8,391 bases of DNA from Gammaproteobacteria bacterium (GTDB lineage Bacteria; Pseudomonadota; Gammaproteobacteria; UBA6429), in the NCBI GenBank assembly GCA_003232015.1, contig QIKU01000168.1, positions 1-8,391 on the forward strand. The letters are read 5' to 3'. Below the pieces are notes generated by a model that did no database searches, was not told the origin of the DNA, and saw only the letters and a program-made list of their open reading frames with translations. The position numbers and the translations under genes are program-made. Shown here one piece after another: positions 1-6,850 of this stretch. How positions within the stretch are numbered: position 1 is the first letter of the stretch; the number at the start of each line of letters is the position of its first letter.

Positions 1-285
<285 letters not shown>

Positions 286-326
286 TTAGTCCAACCTATT
301 TTTGTAAAATATAAAATTTTAAGCTT

Positions 327-1508
327 TTAAACTTTTTGTACTGTCCAGTTATTCCCGTCTTTAACAATAATCCTGTCACACTGCATCGCAGCAGCATCAC
401 CTTGCTGTTCAGGTAAAGCCATTACAACACGTTCACCTTGTGTACGTAAATTTGCAATAAACTCAAACAATGCAGGCTCCTGATTCTCTGCTGAAAATAT
501 ACCCTGGAGCTGTTTTCCTTGCAGACCACTTAAAGAAACCAGTGTTTTTAAGTCGGCACTAAAACCGGTTGCAGGGCGCGCTAAACCAAAGTCTTTACCA
601 ATGTCATCATAGCGACCACCTTGTGCTATCGCCTGACCTTGCCCGGGTGTGTACGCAGCAAAAATAACACCGGTGTGATAATTATATCCGCGCAGCTCAG
701 ATAAATCATAATGCAATTTAATACCAGCCACTGTTTGCTTAAACTGGCTGGCAATATCTTGAAGATTTTTAATCGCAGCCAGCACGGCTTTATCGGCCTT
801 TGCAAAGATTTTAGCAGCGTTGTCAAAAACTTCTTCACCACCGTTTAAATCTGGCAAGCTGGTTAGCATATCAGCAATGGGCTTGTTAAGTTTCCACTCT
901 AACATTAACTCGACTAATTCGGGTTTTGCTTTGCGCTGCAAAACATCAAATAACTGACTTTCCTGTTCGTGGGAAAGCCCGGCCTGATTCACCAGACTTC
1001 GGAAAATGCCCGCATGACCGAGGTCAATATAAAAAGTATCCATACCGGTGAGTTTTAATGTTTCAACCATTAAACTTAGAATTTCAACATCACTCTGTGC
1101 ACCTTTGTGGCCATACAGTTCGGCACCAATTTGCAAAGGGCTGCGTGAAGCAGAAAAACCTTGTGGGCGTGTGTGTAAAACCGTGCCTAAATAGCACAAG
1201 CGTGTCGGCGTATTTTGTTTTAAATGATGCGCTTCAATACGTGCAACTTGCGGCGTCATGTCGGCACGAATACCCATCATACGGCCAGTGAGTTGATCGG
1301 TAATTTTAAATGTTTGTAAATCCAGATCGTGTCCGGTACCACTGAGTAACGACTCCAGATATTCAACCAATGGTGGCATCACCAGGTCATAGCCCCAGGA
1401 AGTGTACATATCAATCAAATTACGGCGCAATTCTTCAAGCTGCATTGCCTGTGCAGGAAGAACTTCTTCGATACCTTCTGGTAAGACCCAACGATTATTT
1501 AATGTCAT
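327..1508 (-). CDS. hisZ: ATP phosphoribosyltransferase regulatory subunit HisZ
   Basis: HisZ is a catalytically inactive paralogue of histidyl-tRNA synthetase. It assembles with the short form of HisG to make the ATP phosphoribosyltransferase that starts histidine synthesis, and carries its feedback control. The 393-residue protein shows the class II synthetase core: GIRADMTPQVAR at 79-90, TRPQGFSASRSPLQIGAELYG near 113-133 (motif 2 region), ELRGYNYHTGVIF at 271-283 (equivalent of the HisRS-specific loop), GGRYDDI at 297-303 and PATGFSADL at 312-320 (motif 3). It ends soon after the core with no room for a complete anticodon-binding domain, which together with the neighbourhood separates HisZ from HisS. 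The N-terminus (RWVLPEGIEEVLP) fits the family start, so ATG at 1508 is well supported. No Shine-Dalgarno sequence is visible in the AT-rich 28 nt after the DUF2065 stop. Presence of HisZ predicts a short HisG elsewhere in the genome. Confidence 0.95.
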   Translation of the reverse strand: MTLNNRWVLPEGIEEVLPAQAMQLEELRRNLIDMYTSWGYDLVMPPLVEYLESLLSGTGHDLDLQTFKITDQLTGRMMGIRADMTPQVARIEAHHLKQNTPTRLCYLGTVLHTRPQGFSASRSPLQIGAELYGHKGAQSDVEILSLMVETLKLTGMDTFYIDLGHAGIFRSLVNQAGLSHEQESQLFDVLQRKAKPELVELMLEWKLNKPIADMLTSLPDLNGGEEVFDNAAKIFAKADKAVLAAIKNLQDIASQFKQTVAGIKLHYDLSELRGYNYHTGVIFAAYTPGQGQAIAQGGRYDDIGKDFGLARPATGFSADLKTLVSLSGLQGKQLQGIFSAENQEPALFEFIANLRTQGERVVMALPEQQGDAAAMQCDRIIVKDGNNWTVQKV

Positions 1509-1536
1509 TTTTTTAAATCTATACTATTTTGTAGCT

Positions 1537-1725
1537 TTAATTTTTCAGGATATATAATAAAAAAGTACCTAATACCATACTAAGTAAGCCCCATGTTCGC
1601 ACATGTTTATTGTCCATCTGCAAAAATACAGATAAAGCCTTTTTATAGCCGTTGGGATTAATGGTTGGCAATAGCCCCTCAATAACAAGCACAAGCGCAA
1701 TTGCCACAAGAAACTCTTGCCACAT
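1537..1725 (-). CDS. Small inner-membrane protein, DUF2065 (YjeT-like)
   Basis: This 62-residue protein has two hydrophobic segments, about residues 5-20 (FLVAIALVLVIEGLLP) and 44-60 (TWGLLSMVLGTFLLYIL). They are joined by a short polar loop containing PTINPNGYKKAL and a basic stretch around K40-R43. The layout, length and position after hflC match the DUF2065 family, whose E. coli member yjeT lies between hflC and purA. No biochemical role is established that I know of. The recurrent position beside hflKC suggests, by inference only, a link with the HflKC-FtsH membrane complex or its regulation. The ATG at 1725 is preceded by a GGGA a few bases upstream, a weak ribosome binding site. The gap to hflC is 126 nt and to hisZ 28 nt. 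Family assignment is fairly sure; function is unknown. Confidence 0.85.
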   Translation of the reverse strand: MWQEFLVAIALVLVIEGLLPTINPNGYKKALSVFLQMDNKHVRTWGLLSMVLGTFLLYILKN

Positions 1726-1796
1726 AATGAATCCCGATAAAAACTAATTTATTTTACATGGGTACTTGCGTGGGTATGGGAAAGAGATATCATGCC

Positions 1797-1825
1797 AGAA
1801 TAACCTGCCACAATATCCCTTCCAA
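1797..1825 (-). promoter_or_regulatory. Weak candidate sigma-70 promoter for DUF2065-hisZ
   Basis: In the 126-nt gap after hflC, the minus strand reads TTGGAA (1825-1820), a 17-nt spacer, then TATTCT (1802-1797). Each hexamer matches consensus at four of six positions. It lies about 70 nt before the DUF2065 start. In AT-rich sequence such matches arise by chance, so this is a suggestion only; read-through from hflKC is equally possible. Confidence 0.2.
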
Positions 1826-1851
1826 TCAGCTAACAAGCCCCCGCAAAGACT

Positions 1852-2715
1852 TTATTTTGCTTTTTTAAAATACTTAAAGAACTCAGAGTCCGGCTGTATT
1901 ACCAGTAAATCGTTATCACTGGAAAATGAAGTACGATACGCCTTTAAACTCCGGTAAAAAGAGTAAAATTCTCTGTCTCTGGTATATGCTTTGGCATAAA
2001 TAGAGGCCGCCTTTGCGTCACCATCACCGCGTGTTTTTTGCGATGTTCGGTACGATTCTGCTATCAAAACCGTACGCTGACGATCGGCATCGGCTCTGAT
2101 ACGTTCTGCGGCTTCTGCACCTTTTGAACGGAACTCTTTGGCTACCCGGGTTCGTTCTGCAACCATACGACGATAAACTGACTCACTAATGGATTGTTCA
2201 TAATCTATTCGTTTTACGCGAACATCCACAATATCAATACCAAAGTTTTTAACACTCATATTAGCGATTTCTTTGGCTCTGTCCATTAAGACTGCACGCT
2301 CACCGGAAATAACTTCCTTAACCGTACGACTGTCTATTTCTGAACGCAGACCATCATTTACAATCGTATAGATTCGTGTTCGAGCCGTATTCACGCTACC
2401 GTTCATTGACTTGTAAAATACTTCGACATCATTGATACGCCATTTTACAAAGAAATCAACCAGCACGTTTTTCTTTTCTTTGGTTAAATATCTCTCTGGA
2501 CGCGCATCTAAAGTTAAAATACGGCTATCATATTTGCGAATGTTATTCACAAAAGGAACTTTAACGTGCAAACCGGGTTCATAATCTGACTTTACAATTT
2601 CACCTAAGCGAAATTTAATCGCCAGCTCTGTTTCTGTAACAACAAACAGAGAAGCGGATGCGATAAACAAACCAAGACCAATAACAACACTAAATACTAT
2701 TGAACGAGAACTCAT
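1852..2715 (-). CDS. hflC: HflC, SPFH-family regulator of the FtsH protease
   Basis: HflC pairs with HflK to build the large periplasmic cage that surrounds the FtsH protease in the inner membrane and modulates its access to membrane substrates. The 287-residue protein has an N-terminal signal-anchor helix at about 6-26 (VFSVVIGLGLFIASASLFVV). An SPFH/band-7 domain follows at about 25-195, including ELAIKFRLGEI, PGLHVKVPFV and a DVRVKRIDY strand at 164-172. A long charged, Ala/Arg-rich coiled-coil segment spans about 183-245 (RRMVAERTRVAKEFRSKGAE onward). The C-terminus ends in a hydrophobic/basic tail (FFKYFKKAK). E. coli HflC is longer (about 334 residues) because of an insertion; the shorter length here is common outside enterics. 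The ATG shares one base with the hflK stop (TAATG) and has a strong GGGAGGTG Shine-Dalgarno sequence inside the hflK tail, so the two are almost certainly translated together. Confidence 0.96.
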   Translation of the reverse strand: MSSRSIVFSVVIGLGLFIASASLFVVTETELAIKFRLGEIVKSDYEPGLHVKVPFVNNIRKYDSRILTLDARPERYLTKEKKNVLVDFFVKWRINDVEVFYKSMNGSVNTARTRIYTIVNDGLRSEIDSRTVKEVISGERAVLMDRAKEIANMSVKNFGIDIVDVRVKRIDYEQSISESVYRRMVAERTRVAKEFRSKGAEAAERIRADADRQRTVLIAESYRTSQKTRGDGDAKAASIYAKAYTRDREFYSFYRSLKAYRTSFSSDNDLLVIQPDSEFFKYFKKAK

Positions 2716-3875
2716 TAGCGCACCTCCCGACTACGTGAACGACTACCAAAGCGTGATGATGAAGGGTCTGCCGTTGCACCGTCATTAATATCCGTTGTTG
2801 ATTCTTCTACTGAAGATTTTGGCCTACGCTGACTAATGATTTTATCAATAGGTAAATACATTAAGCTGTTCCCCTGTTTAACATCGATCATGACTTTATT
2901 TGTTCGTTCATACACTTCTTCCATTGTTTCCAGATACAAACGTTCACGTGTTACCAGGGGAGCTCTTTTATATTCAGTCAACAATTTAACAAACCGTTGG
3001 GCTTCACCGTCTGCTTTGGCAATAAGCTCATCGCGATAAGCCAATGCATCTTGCTCGATTCGAGCACCTTTACCGCGTGCTCTCGGCAAAATATCATTTG
3101 AATAAGCTTCGGCTTCATTAATTTTTCGTTCTTTATCTTCTCGTGCTTTAATAGCATCATCAAAAGCATATTGTACTTGCTCTGGTGGCTGCGCATTTTG
3201 CATGTTTACATTGGTAATGAGGATACCGGCTTCATACCGATCCAGAATAGTCTGAATAAGCTTTTTTGTATTTCCTGCAATTTCCAGACGACCATCTTTA
3301 ATAACCGAGTCCATAGTTGCTTTACCAACATTCTCACGCATTGCACTTTCTGTGGCCTGAACAACGGTGATGTCCGGATCTCTCACATTAAACAGGAAAT
3401 CTTTTGCATCTTTAATTTTGTATTGCACCGTAAATTCAACATCGACAATATTTTCATCTTTAGTCAGCATCAAGGCTTCTGATGATTTCCGACCTAAAAC
3501 AATCGCCCGTACATTATCTGTATTCACAATATAAACAGATTGTATAAAACGCGGATACCAATGTGGCCCAGGCTCGGCGATATTGTCAAATTTACCAAAC
3601 TGAAGCACAACGCCTTCTTTACCTTCATCAATAATATAGATGCCGGATAGCCCCCAAATGCTCAGTAAGACAATGGCAATAAAACTGACGCCGAGACCAC
3701 CACCGCCTGAACTTTTACTGGAACCGCCTTTACCGCCTTTGCCGCCGCCAAATATACTGGTGACTTTATCCTGCAGCTTTTTAAAAGCTTCATCCAAATC
3801 TGGTGGTCCCTGATTGTCATTACGATTGCCCCAGGGATCTTTATTCCCGGAACCTCCCGGTTCATTCCAAGCCAT
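2715..3875 (-). CDS. hflK: HflK, SPFH-family regulator of the FtsH protease
   Basis: HflK is the partner of HflC in the FtsH-enclosing membrane complex. The 386-residue protein begins with a cytosolic, Gly/Pro/Asn-rich segment at 1-60 that contains MAWNEPGGSG, DPWGNR and a GGGKGGKGG run. This is the HflK-specific N-terminal extension with the typical 'MAWNEPG' opening. One transmembrane helix follows at about 62-82 (GVSFIAIVLLSIWGLSGIYII), then an SPFH/band-7 domain at about 80-260 (EGVVLQFGKF, PGPHWYPRF, ITNVNMQNAQPPEQVQ) and a charged helical/coiled-coil region at about 245-330. The tail after 350 is polar and low-complexity, ending in repeated Arg-Ser pairs. ATG at 3875 is preceded by TTGGAG with about 8 nt spacing. 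A 154-nt gap with a promoter-like sequence separates it from hflX, so hflKC may be expressed apart from the upstream genes. Confidence 0.96.
   Translation of the reverse strand: MAWNEPGGSGNKDPWGNRNDNQGPPDLDEAFKKLQDKVTSIFGGGKGGKGGSSKSSGGGGLGVSFIAIVLLSIWGLSGIYIIDEGKEGVVLQFGKFDNIAEPGPHWYPRFIQSVYIVNTDNVRAIVLGRKSSEALMLTKDENIVDVEFTVQYKIKDAKDFLFNVRDPDITVVQATESAMRENVGKATMDSVIKDGRLEIAGNTKKLIQTILDRYEAGILITNVNMQNAQPPEQVQYAFDDAIKAREDKERKINEAEAYSNDILPRARGKGARIEQDALAYRDELIAKADGEAQRFVKLLTEYKRAPLVTRERLYLETMEEVYERTNKVMIDVKQGNSLMYLPIDKIISQRRPKSSVEESTTDINDGATADPSSSRFGSRSRSREVR
2721..2728 (-). promoter_or_regulatory. Strong ribosome binding site of hflC inside the hflK 3' end
   Basis: The minus strand reads GGGAGGTG here. 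Its GGAGG core is about 7 nt before the hflC ATG at 2715. It overlaps the last codons of hflK (SREVR) and fixes the hflC start. The combination of a strong site with TAATG stop/start overlap is the usual sign of translational coupling, which suits two subunits that assemble as HflK-HflC pairs. Confidence 0.8.
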
Positions 3876-3923
3876 AATTTACTCCAATTTTAATATTCGT
3901 TAAGTATACTTCTAATAGTGGGG

Positions 3924-3952
3924 ATTCTATGGTGCTTCTTCGATGGCTGCAA
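3924..3952 (-). promoter_or_regulatory. Candidate sigma-70 promoter for hflK-hflC
   Basis: The minus strand carries TTGCAG (3952-3947), exactly 17 nt, then TAGAAT (3929-3924). The -10 matches consensus at five of six positions and the -35 at three of six (TTG). The predicted start near 3917 would give a leader of about 40 nt before the hflK ATG at 3875, and the leader contains the GGAG ribosome binding site. It sits in the widest gap between hflX and the hflKC pair. This is the best promoter match I found in the window. Confidence 0.45.
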
Positions 3953-3964
3953 GCAATGCTTTGC
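3949..3964. repeat. Imperfect inverted repeat overlapping the candidate hflK -35 element
   Basis: The plus strand reads GCAAGCAATGCTTTGC. The left arm GCAAGCA pairs with the right arm TGCTTTGC except for one extra base, around a one-base centre. It covers most of the proposed -35 hexamer, a position where a repressor or activator could bind. No regulator family is recognised from the sequence, and short dyads occur by chance. Confidence 0.3.
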
Positions 3965-4008
3965 CTGCGATGACAATAATGGTTTAAAAATAAGGAAACC
4001 GGGGAGAA

Positions 4009-4020
4009 TTAAGTACTTAA
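4009..4020. repeat. Perfect 12-bp palindrome just after hflX
   Basis: TTAAGTACTTAA is identical on both strands. It lies about 10 nt past the hflX stop at 4030. It is AT-rich with no spacer for a hairpin loop and no T-run that would make it a terminator on the minus strand. It could be a protein-binding site or chance in AT-rich sequence. Confidence 0.4.
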
Positions 4021-4029
4021 AATAGTGAA

Positions 4030-5358
4030 CTAAATTGCGACTTCAGACTCAGCCTTCAATAAATTTGAGTGGATCAGGTATTGTTCAACTTGATACTTCT
4101 TACACAACATATACCAGTCGGCCAGCGGCATATCGACTTCCACACACCAATTGCCATCATCATCGTATTTTTCGCTGTTAATCCGCCCGTGTTCGTGTAA
4201 AAGTGCCGTTAAGCGCCCCTTATTATAAGGAATAAGCAATTCAACCTGTGCCGAAGTCTGTTGCAGGCGACTCTGGATGGCTTGCATTAATAGTTCAATC
4301 CCCTCACCCGTTTTGGCCGAACACCAGACACGAGCCGGAATTTGCTGGCCGGATTCGTCCTCACGCATGTCAATGCGTGGTGCCATATTATCTAAACGAT
4401 CAAGCTTATTGAAGACCATTAACTGGGGAACATCGCTGGCACCGATTTCTTCGAGTACCTGATTCACCTGTTCGATGGTGTCGTCACGTTCTTCGGCGGT
4501 AATATCCACCACATGCAGCAACAAATCGGCGTCGTTTGTTTCCTGCAAAGTGGAACGGAAAGCAGCCACCAGATCATGGGGTAAATGGCGAATAAAACCC
4601 ACCGTATCGGCCAATACCATCACTTGTGTATTGGGCAGGGCAACCCGCCTTAGCGTTGGGTCGAGGGTTGCAAAAAGCTGATTGGCTACATAAACATTGG
4701 CATCCGTTAGCCGGTTAAATAACGTGGACTTGCCCGCATTGGTATAACCCACCAGCGAAACAGTAGGAATATCAGCACGTTTTCGGGAACGCCGCCCCTG
4801 ATCGCGGTGTTTTTGTACTTTTTTGAGTTTTTTATTGAGCTGACGAATGCGGTCGCCAATTAAGCGCCGATCCGTTTCTAACTGGGTTTCACCCGGCCCG
4901 CGTAAGCCAATACCGCCTTTTTGGCGTTCCAGATGCGTCCAGCCACGTACCAACCGGGTGGATAAATGCTTTAGCTGTGCCAGTTCAACTTGAAGATTAC
5001 CTTCGTGGGTGCGCGCACGTTGCGCAAAAATATCCAGAATAAGCCCGGTTCGGTCTAAAACACGGCATTCACAATGCGCTTCTAAATTACGTTCCTGAAC
5101 AGGTGTTAAAACATGGTTAAATAAAATAAGGTCAGCGTCATTATCGATGACGGCCTGCTTGATTTCATCGGCTTTGCCCGAGCCCACAAAAAAACGCGGG
5201 TGCGGCGCATGGCGCGACCCGCTAATCGTCAAAAGGGGTTCAGCACCAGCCGAGGTGGCCAGTTCAGTAAATTCGCTGGATGCTTCGCGTTGCTGTTCAG
5301 ACTGGAGCGTTAAGTGGACAAGGATGGCACGTTCGCCACCCTCTGGACGTTCAAACAA
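4030..5358 (-). CDS. hflX: HflX, ribosome-associated GTPase
   Basis: HflX is a GTPase that binds the large ribosomal subunit and splits stalled 70S ribosomes, notably under heat stress. The 442-residue protein has the HflX N-terminal domain at about 1-190, with the signature CRVLDRTGLILDIFAQRA around 98-115, HLERQKGGIGLRGPGETQLE around 142-161 and a basic helical linker at 165-195. The G domain follows, with G1 GYTNAGKST at 204-212, G3 DTVGF at 251-255, G4 NKLD at 317-320 and G5 SAK at 347-349. A C-terminal domain at about 370-442 ends near DWYMLCKKYQ. Length is close to E. coli HflX (426). The start is TTG at 5358-5356: family members begin MF-E/D-R, an in-frame TAA lies eight codons upstream, and no ATG or GTG start lies between. 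hfq ends 47 nt upstream, so the two are probably cotranscribed. Confidence 0.96.
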   Translation of the reverse strand: MFERPEGGERAILVHLTLQSEQQREASSEFTELATSAGAEPLLTISGSRHAPHPRFFVGSGKADEIKQAVIDNDADLILFNHVLTPVQERNLEAHCECRVLDRTGLILDIFAQRARTHEGNLQVELAQLKHLSTRLVRGWTHLERQKGGIGLRGPGETQLETDRRLIGDRIRQLNKKLKKVQKHRDQGRRSRKRADIPTVSLVGYTNAGKSTLFNRLTDANVYVANQLFATLDPTLRRVALPNTQVMVLADTVGFIRHLPHDLVAAFRSTLQETNDADLLLHVVDITAEERDDTIEQVNQVLEEIGASDVPQLMVFNKLDRLDNMAPRIDMREDESGQQIPARVWCSAKTGEGIELLMQAIQSRLQQTSAQVELLIPYNKGRLTALLHEHGRINSEKYDDDGNWCVEVDMPLADWYMLCKKYQVEQYLIHSNLLKAESEVAI

Positions 5359-5372
5359 CCGCGTTGCTCCTC
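5356..5372 (-). promoter_or_regulatory. Shine-Dalgarno sequence and TTG initiation codon of hflX
   Basis: The minus strand has GAGGAG at 5372-5367, an 8-nt spacer, then TTG at 5358-5356 followed by TTT GAA CGT (F-E-R). Reading upstream in frame gives seven sense codons and then TAA, with no other plausible initiation codon. The strong site compensates for the weak start codon and settles the N-terminus. Confidence 0.85.
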
Positions 5373-5405
5373 GGCCAAATTACTACGAAACAGCAAAAGC
5401 GCAAG

Positions 5406-5687
5406 TTAAACGTTGCCCTTGGATGCACCATTATCAGCGCCATTACCTGCACCAGCACCATTTTCATCGGCCATTGGCAATTTAACGCTGCGGGAAGGTA
5501 CAACCGTTGAAATGGCATGCTTATAAACCATCTGGCTGACGGTATTTTTAAGCAAAACCACAAAGTTGTCGAATGATTCAATTTGTCCCTGCAATTTAAT
5601 TCCGTTTACCAAAAAGATGGATACAGGTATACGATCTTTACGAAGGGCATTTAAAAAAGGATCTTGTAGTGATTGACCTTTGCTCAT
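5406..5687 (-). CDS. hfq: RNA chaperone Hfq
   Basis: Hfq is the ring-shaped Sm-like hexamer that binds small RNAs and A-rich mRNA sites and promotes their pairing in post-transcriptional control. The 93-residue protein shows [10 protein letters not shown] at 6-15, the Sm1 motif ([20 protein letters not shown], 27-46) and the Sm2 motif ([10 protein letters not shown], 55-64). Proximal-face residues Q8, F42, Y55, K56 and H57 are present. The rim patch is R16-K17-D18-R19. On the distal face G29, I30, K31, L32 and Q33 are present, but position 25 is Phe where E. coli has Tyr, and position 41 is Asn rather than Gln. The tail after about 70 is short and rich in Gly, Ala and Asn ([18 protein letters not shown]), shorter than in E. 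coli (102 residues in total). AAGGAG lies 8 nt before the ATG. It has a 194-nt upstream gap from miaA and probably its own promoter. Confidence 0.98.
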   Translation of the reverse strand: MSKGQSLQDPFLNALRKDRIPVSIFLVNGIKLQGQIESFDNFVVLLKNTVSQMVYKHAISTVVPSRSVKLPMADENGAGAGNGADNGASKGNV

Positions 5688-5695
5688 CGCGAATT

Positions 5696-5701
5696 CTCCT
5701 T
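5696..5701 (-). promoter_or_regulatory. Strong ribosome binding site of hfq
   Basis: The minus strand reads AAGGAG with 8 nt before the ATG at 5687, a near-ideal Shine-Dalgarno arrangement. In E. coli Hfq represses its own translation by binding its 5' leader; whether this leader does the same cannot be read from the sequence. Confidence 0.75.
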
Positions 5702-5824
5702 ATTGTTATTCTTATTTTGCGACCAATTCAGCAAGCTAAGATTATGTGTGTATGTTTAAAAACCCTGTGCTAATTTTTATGCAAAAGCACTAAAATCTGG
5801 ATAATGGCCCAGGCAACTAAAATA

Positions 5825-5833
5825 ATAGTAGCA
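5825..5833 (-). promoter_or_regulatory. Candidate extended -10 promoter upstream of hfq
   Basis: The minus strand reads TGCTACTAT, an extended -10 (TGn) in front of TACTAT, which matches TATAAT at four positions. A weak TTTAAT lies 16 nt further upstream as a possible -35. Transcription from here would give an hfq leader of about 130 nt. E. coli hfq also has its own promoters upstream of the gene, which makes a promoter in this 194-nt gap plausible, but this exact assignment is weak. A second -10-like CATAAT (5746-5741) has no convincing -35. Confidence 0.25.
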
Positions 5834-5881
5834 CAAGCCCCAAAAAATTAAACACGGGCAAAATTTAAATCTCTCTAAGGT

Positions 5882-6850
5882 TTAAATAGGGATATGGTTT
5901 AACGATTTCAAGGCCAATTCCTTAATATCGACCGGATTTAAGTCCATCTGCCCGCTATCTAGCCAAATGGCATCTTTTTCATTGCGTAGCCAGGTCAATT
6001 GCCTTTTTGCTAATTGCCGAGTTACCACGACACCACGCTCAACCATGTTGTTGTAGTCACGCTGGTTATCCAGATACTCCCAAACCTGCCGGTAACCAAC
6101 AGCACGCATCGAGGGCATATCCAGATTTAAATCCCCTCTATTATATAAAGCCTTCACTTCATCAATAAAACCGGATTCAAGCATCTGGTGAAAACGCTTT
6201 TCAATCCGTTGATGCAGCACCGCCCTATCCGCTGGGCTCACAATCAGCCTGGTTACATTATAAGGCAGCACATTTTTAACGGTATTTTTTTGCTGCAATG
6301 TTGATAGCGGTTCACCACTAATTTCATATACTTCCAGAGCGCGTTGTATGCGTTGAGGATCGTTGGGATGTATTCTACTGGCCGCAACAGGGTCTACCTG
6401 TTGTAATTTTTCGTGCATTGCTTGCCAACCAATATCAACCGCTTGTGCTTCGAGCTTTTTGCGCACGGCCTCGTCTGCCGCCGGCAGTTCAGACAAGCCA
6501 CCCAGTAATGCCCGGAAATACAACATGGTGCCGCCAACCAATAACGGTATTTTCCCCTGGGCAGTAATGTCAGCCATCGCCGCAAGGGCATCACGGCGAA
6601 ATTCAGCAACCGAGTAAGCCCTGCTGGGGTCTAAAAAGTTGATTAAACGATGCGGTGCTATTGCTAATGTTTGCGCATCCGGTTTTGCAGATCCTATATT
6701 CATGTCTTTATAGATTAAAACCGAATCAACACTAATAATTTCAACCGGCATATTCTGCACAAGGTGTACGGCAATATCGGTTTTACCGGAAGCCGTTGGC
6801 CCCATTAAACAAATGGCAGGCGGAAAATTATTTAACGAGTCTGTCGTCAT
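5882..6850 (-). CDS. miaA: tRNA dimethylallyltransferase MiaA
   Basis: MiaA transfers a dimethylallyl group from DMAPP to N6 of adenosine 37 in tRNAs that read codons starting with U, the first step toward ms2i6A37. The 322-residue protein has the P-loop GPTASGKT at 17-24 and [17 protein letters not shown] at 41-57, with the conserved catalytic Asp at 42. [13 protein letters not shown] spans 103-115, [12 protein letters not shown] 165-176, [10 protein letters not shown] 248-257 and [13 protein letters not shown] 277-289, the last holding the conserved Thr/Arg of the tRNA-binding region. Length is normal for the family (about 310-320). The ATG overlaps the mutL stop by four bases (ATGA), with GGTGGG just upstream inside mutL, so translation is probably coupled to mutL. 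A 194-nt gap follows before hfq. No truncation or odd residue seen. Confidence 0.97.
   Translation of the reverse strand: MTTDSLNNFPPAICLMGPTASGKTDIAVHLVQNMPVEIISVDSVLIYKDMNIGSAKPDAQTLAIAPHRLINFLDPSRAYSVAEFRRDALAAMADITAQGKIPLLVGGTMLYFRALLGGLSELPAADEAVRKKLEAQAVDIGWQAMHEKLQQVDPVAASRIHPNDPQRIQRALEVYEISGEPLSTLQQKNTVKNVLPYNVTRLIVSPADRAVLHQRIEKRFHQMLESGFIDEVKALYNRGDLNLDMPSMRAVGYRQVWEYLDNQRDYNNMVERGVVVTRQLAKRQLTWLRNEKDAIWLDSGQMDLNPVDIKELALKSLNHIPI

Noticed and set aside
327..1508. Reading hisZ as histidyl-tRNA synthetase (hisS)
   Set aside because: The class II core is present, but the protein ends without a full anticodon-binding domain and the N-terminus and neighbours match HisZ.
3171..3482. Open frame of 103 codons on the plus strand opposite hflK
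   Set aside because: Fully contained in the antisense of a clear hflK gene; Cys/Phe/Asn-rich composition is that of a shadow frame.
3981..4000. Short hairpin GGTTT/AAACC after hflX
   Set aside because: Five base pairs around a 10-nt loop, AT-rich and with no following T-run on the minus strand.
5147..5485. Open frame of 112 codons on the plus strand opposite hflX and hfq
   Set aside because: It lies antisense to two well-supported genes across their junction, its product resembles no family I know, and no ribosome binding site or promoter is evident.
5767..5790. GTGCT/AGCAC inverted repeat in the hfq leader, considered as an operator or RNA hairpin
   Set aside because: Arms of only five bases separated by 14 nt, with no matching inner pairs; expected by chance.
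5797..5812. Possible terminator after miaA (CTGG-8 nt-CCAG followed by ATTTT on the minus strand)
   Set aside because: The stem is only four base pairs and the T-run short, so it would not form a stable rho-independent terminator.
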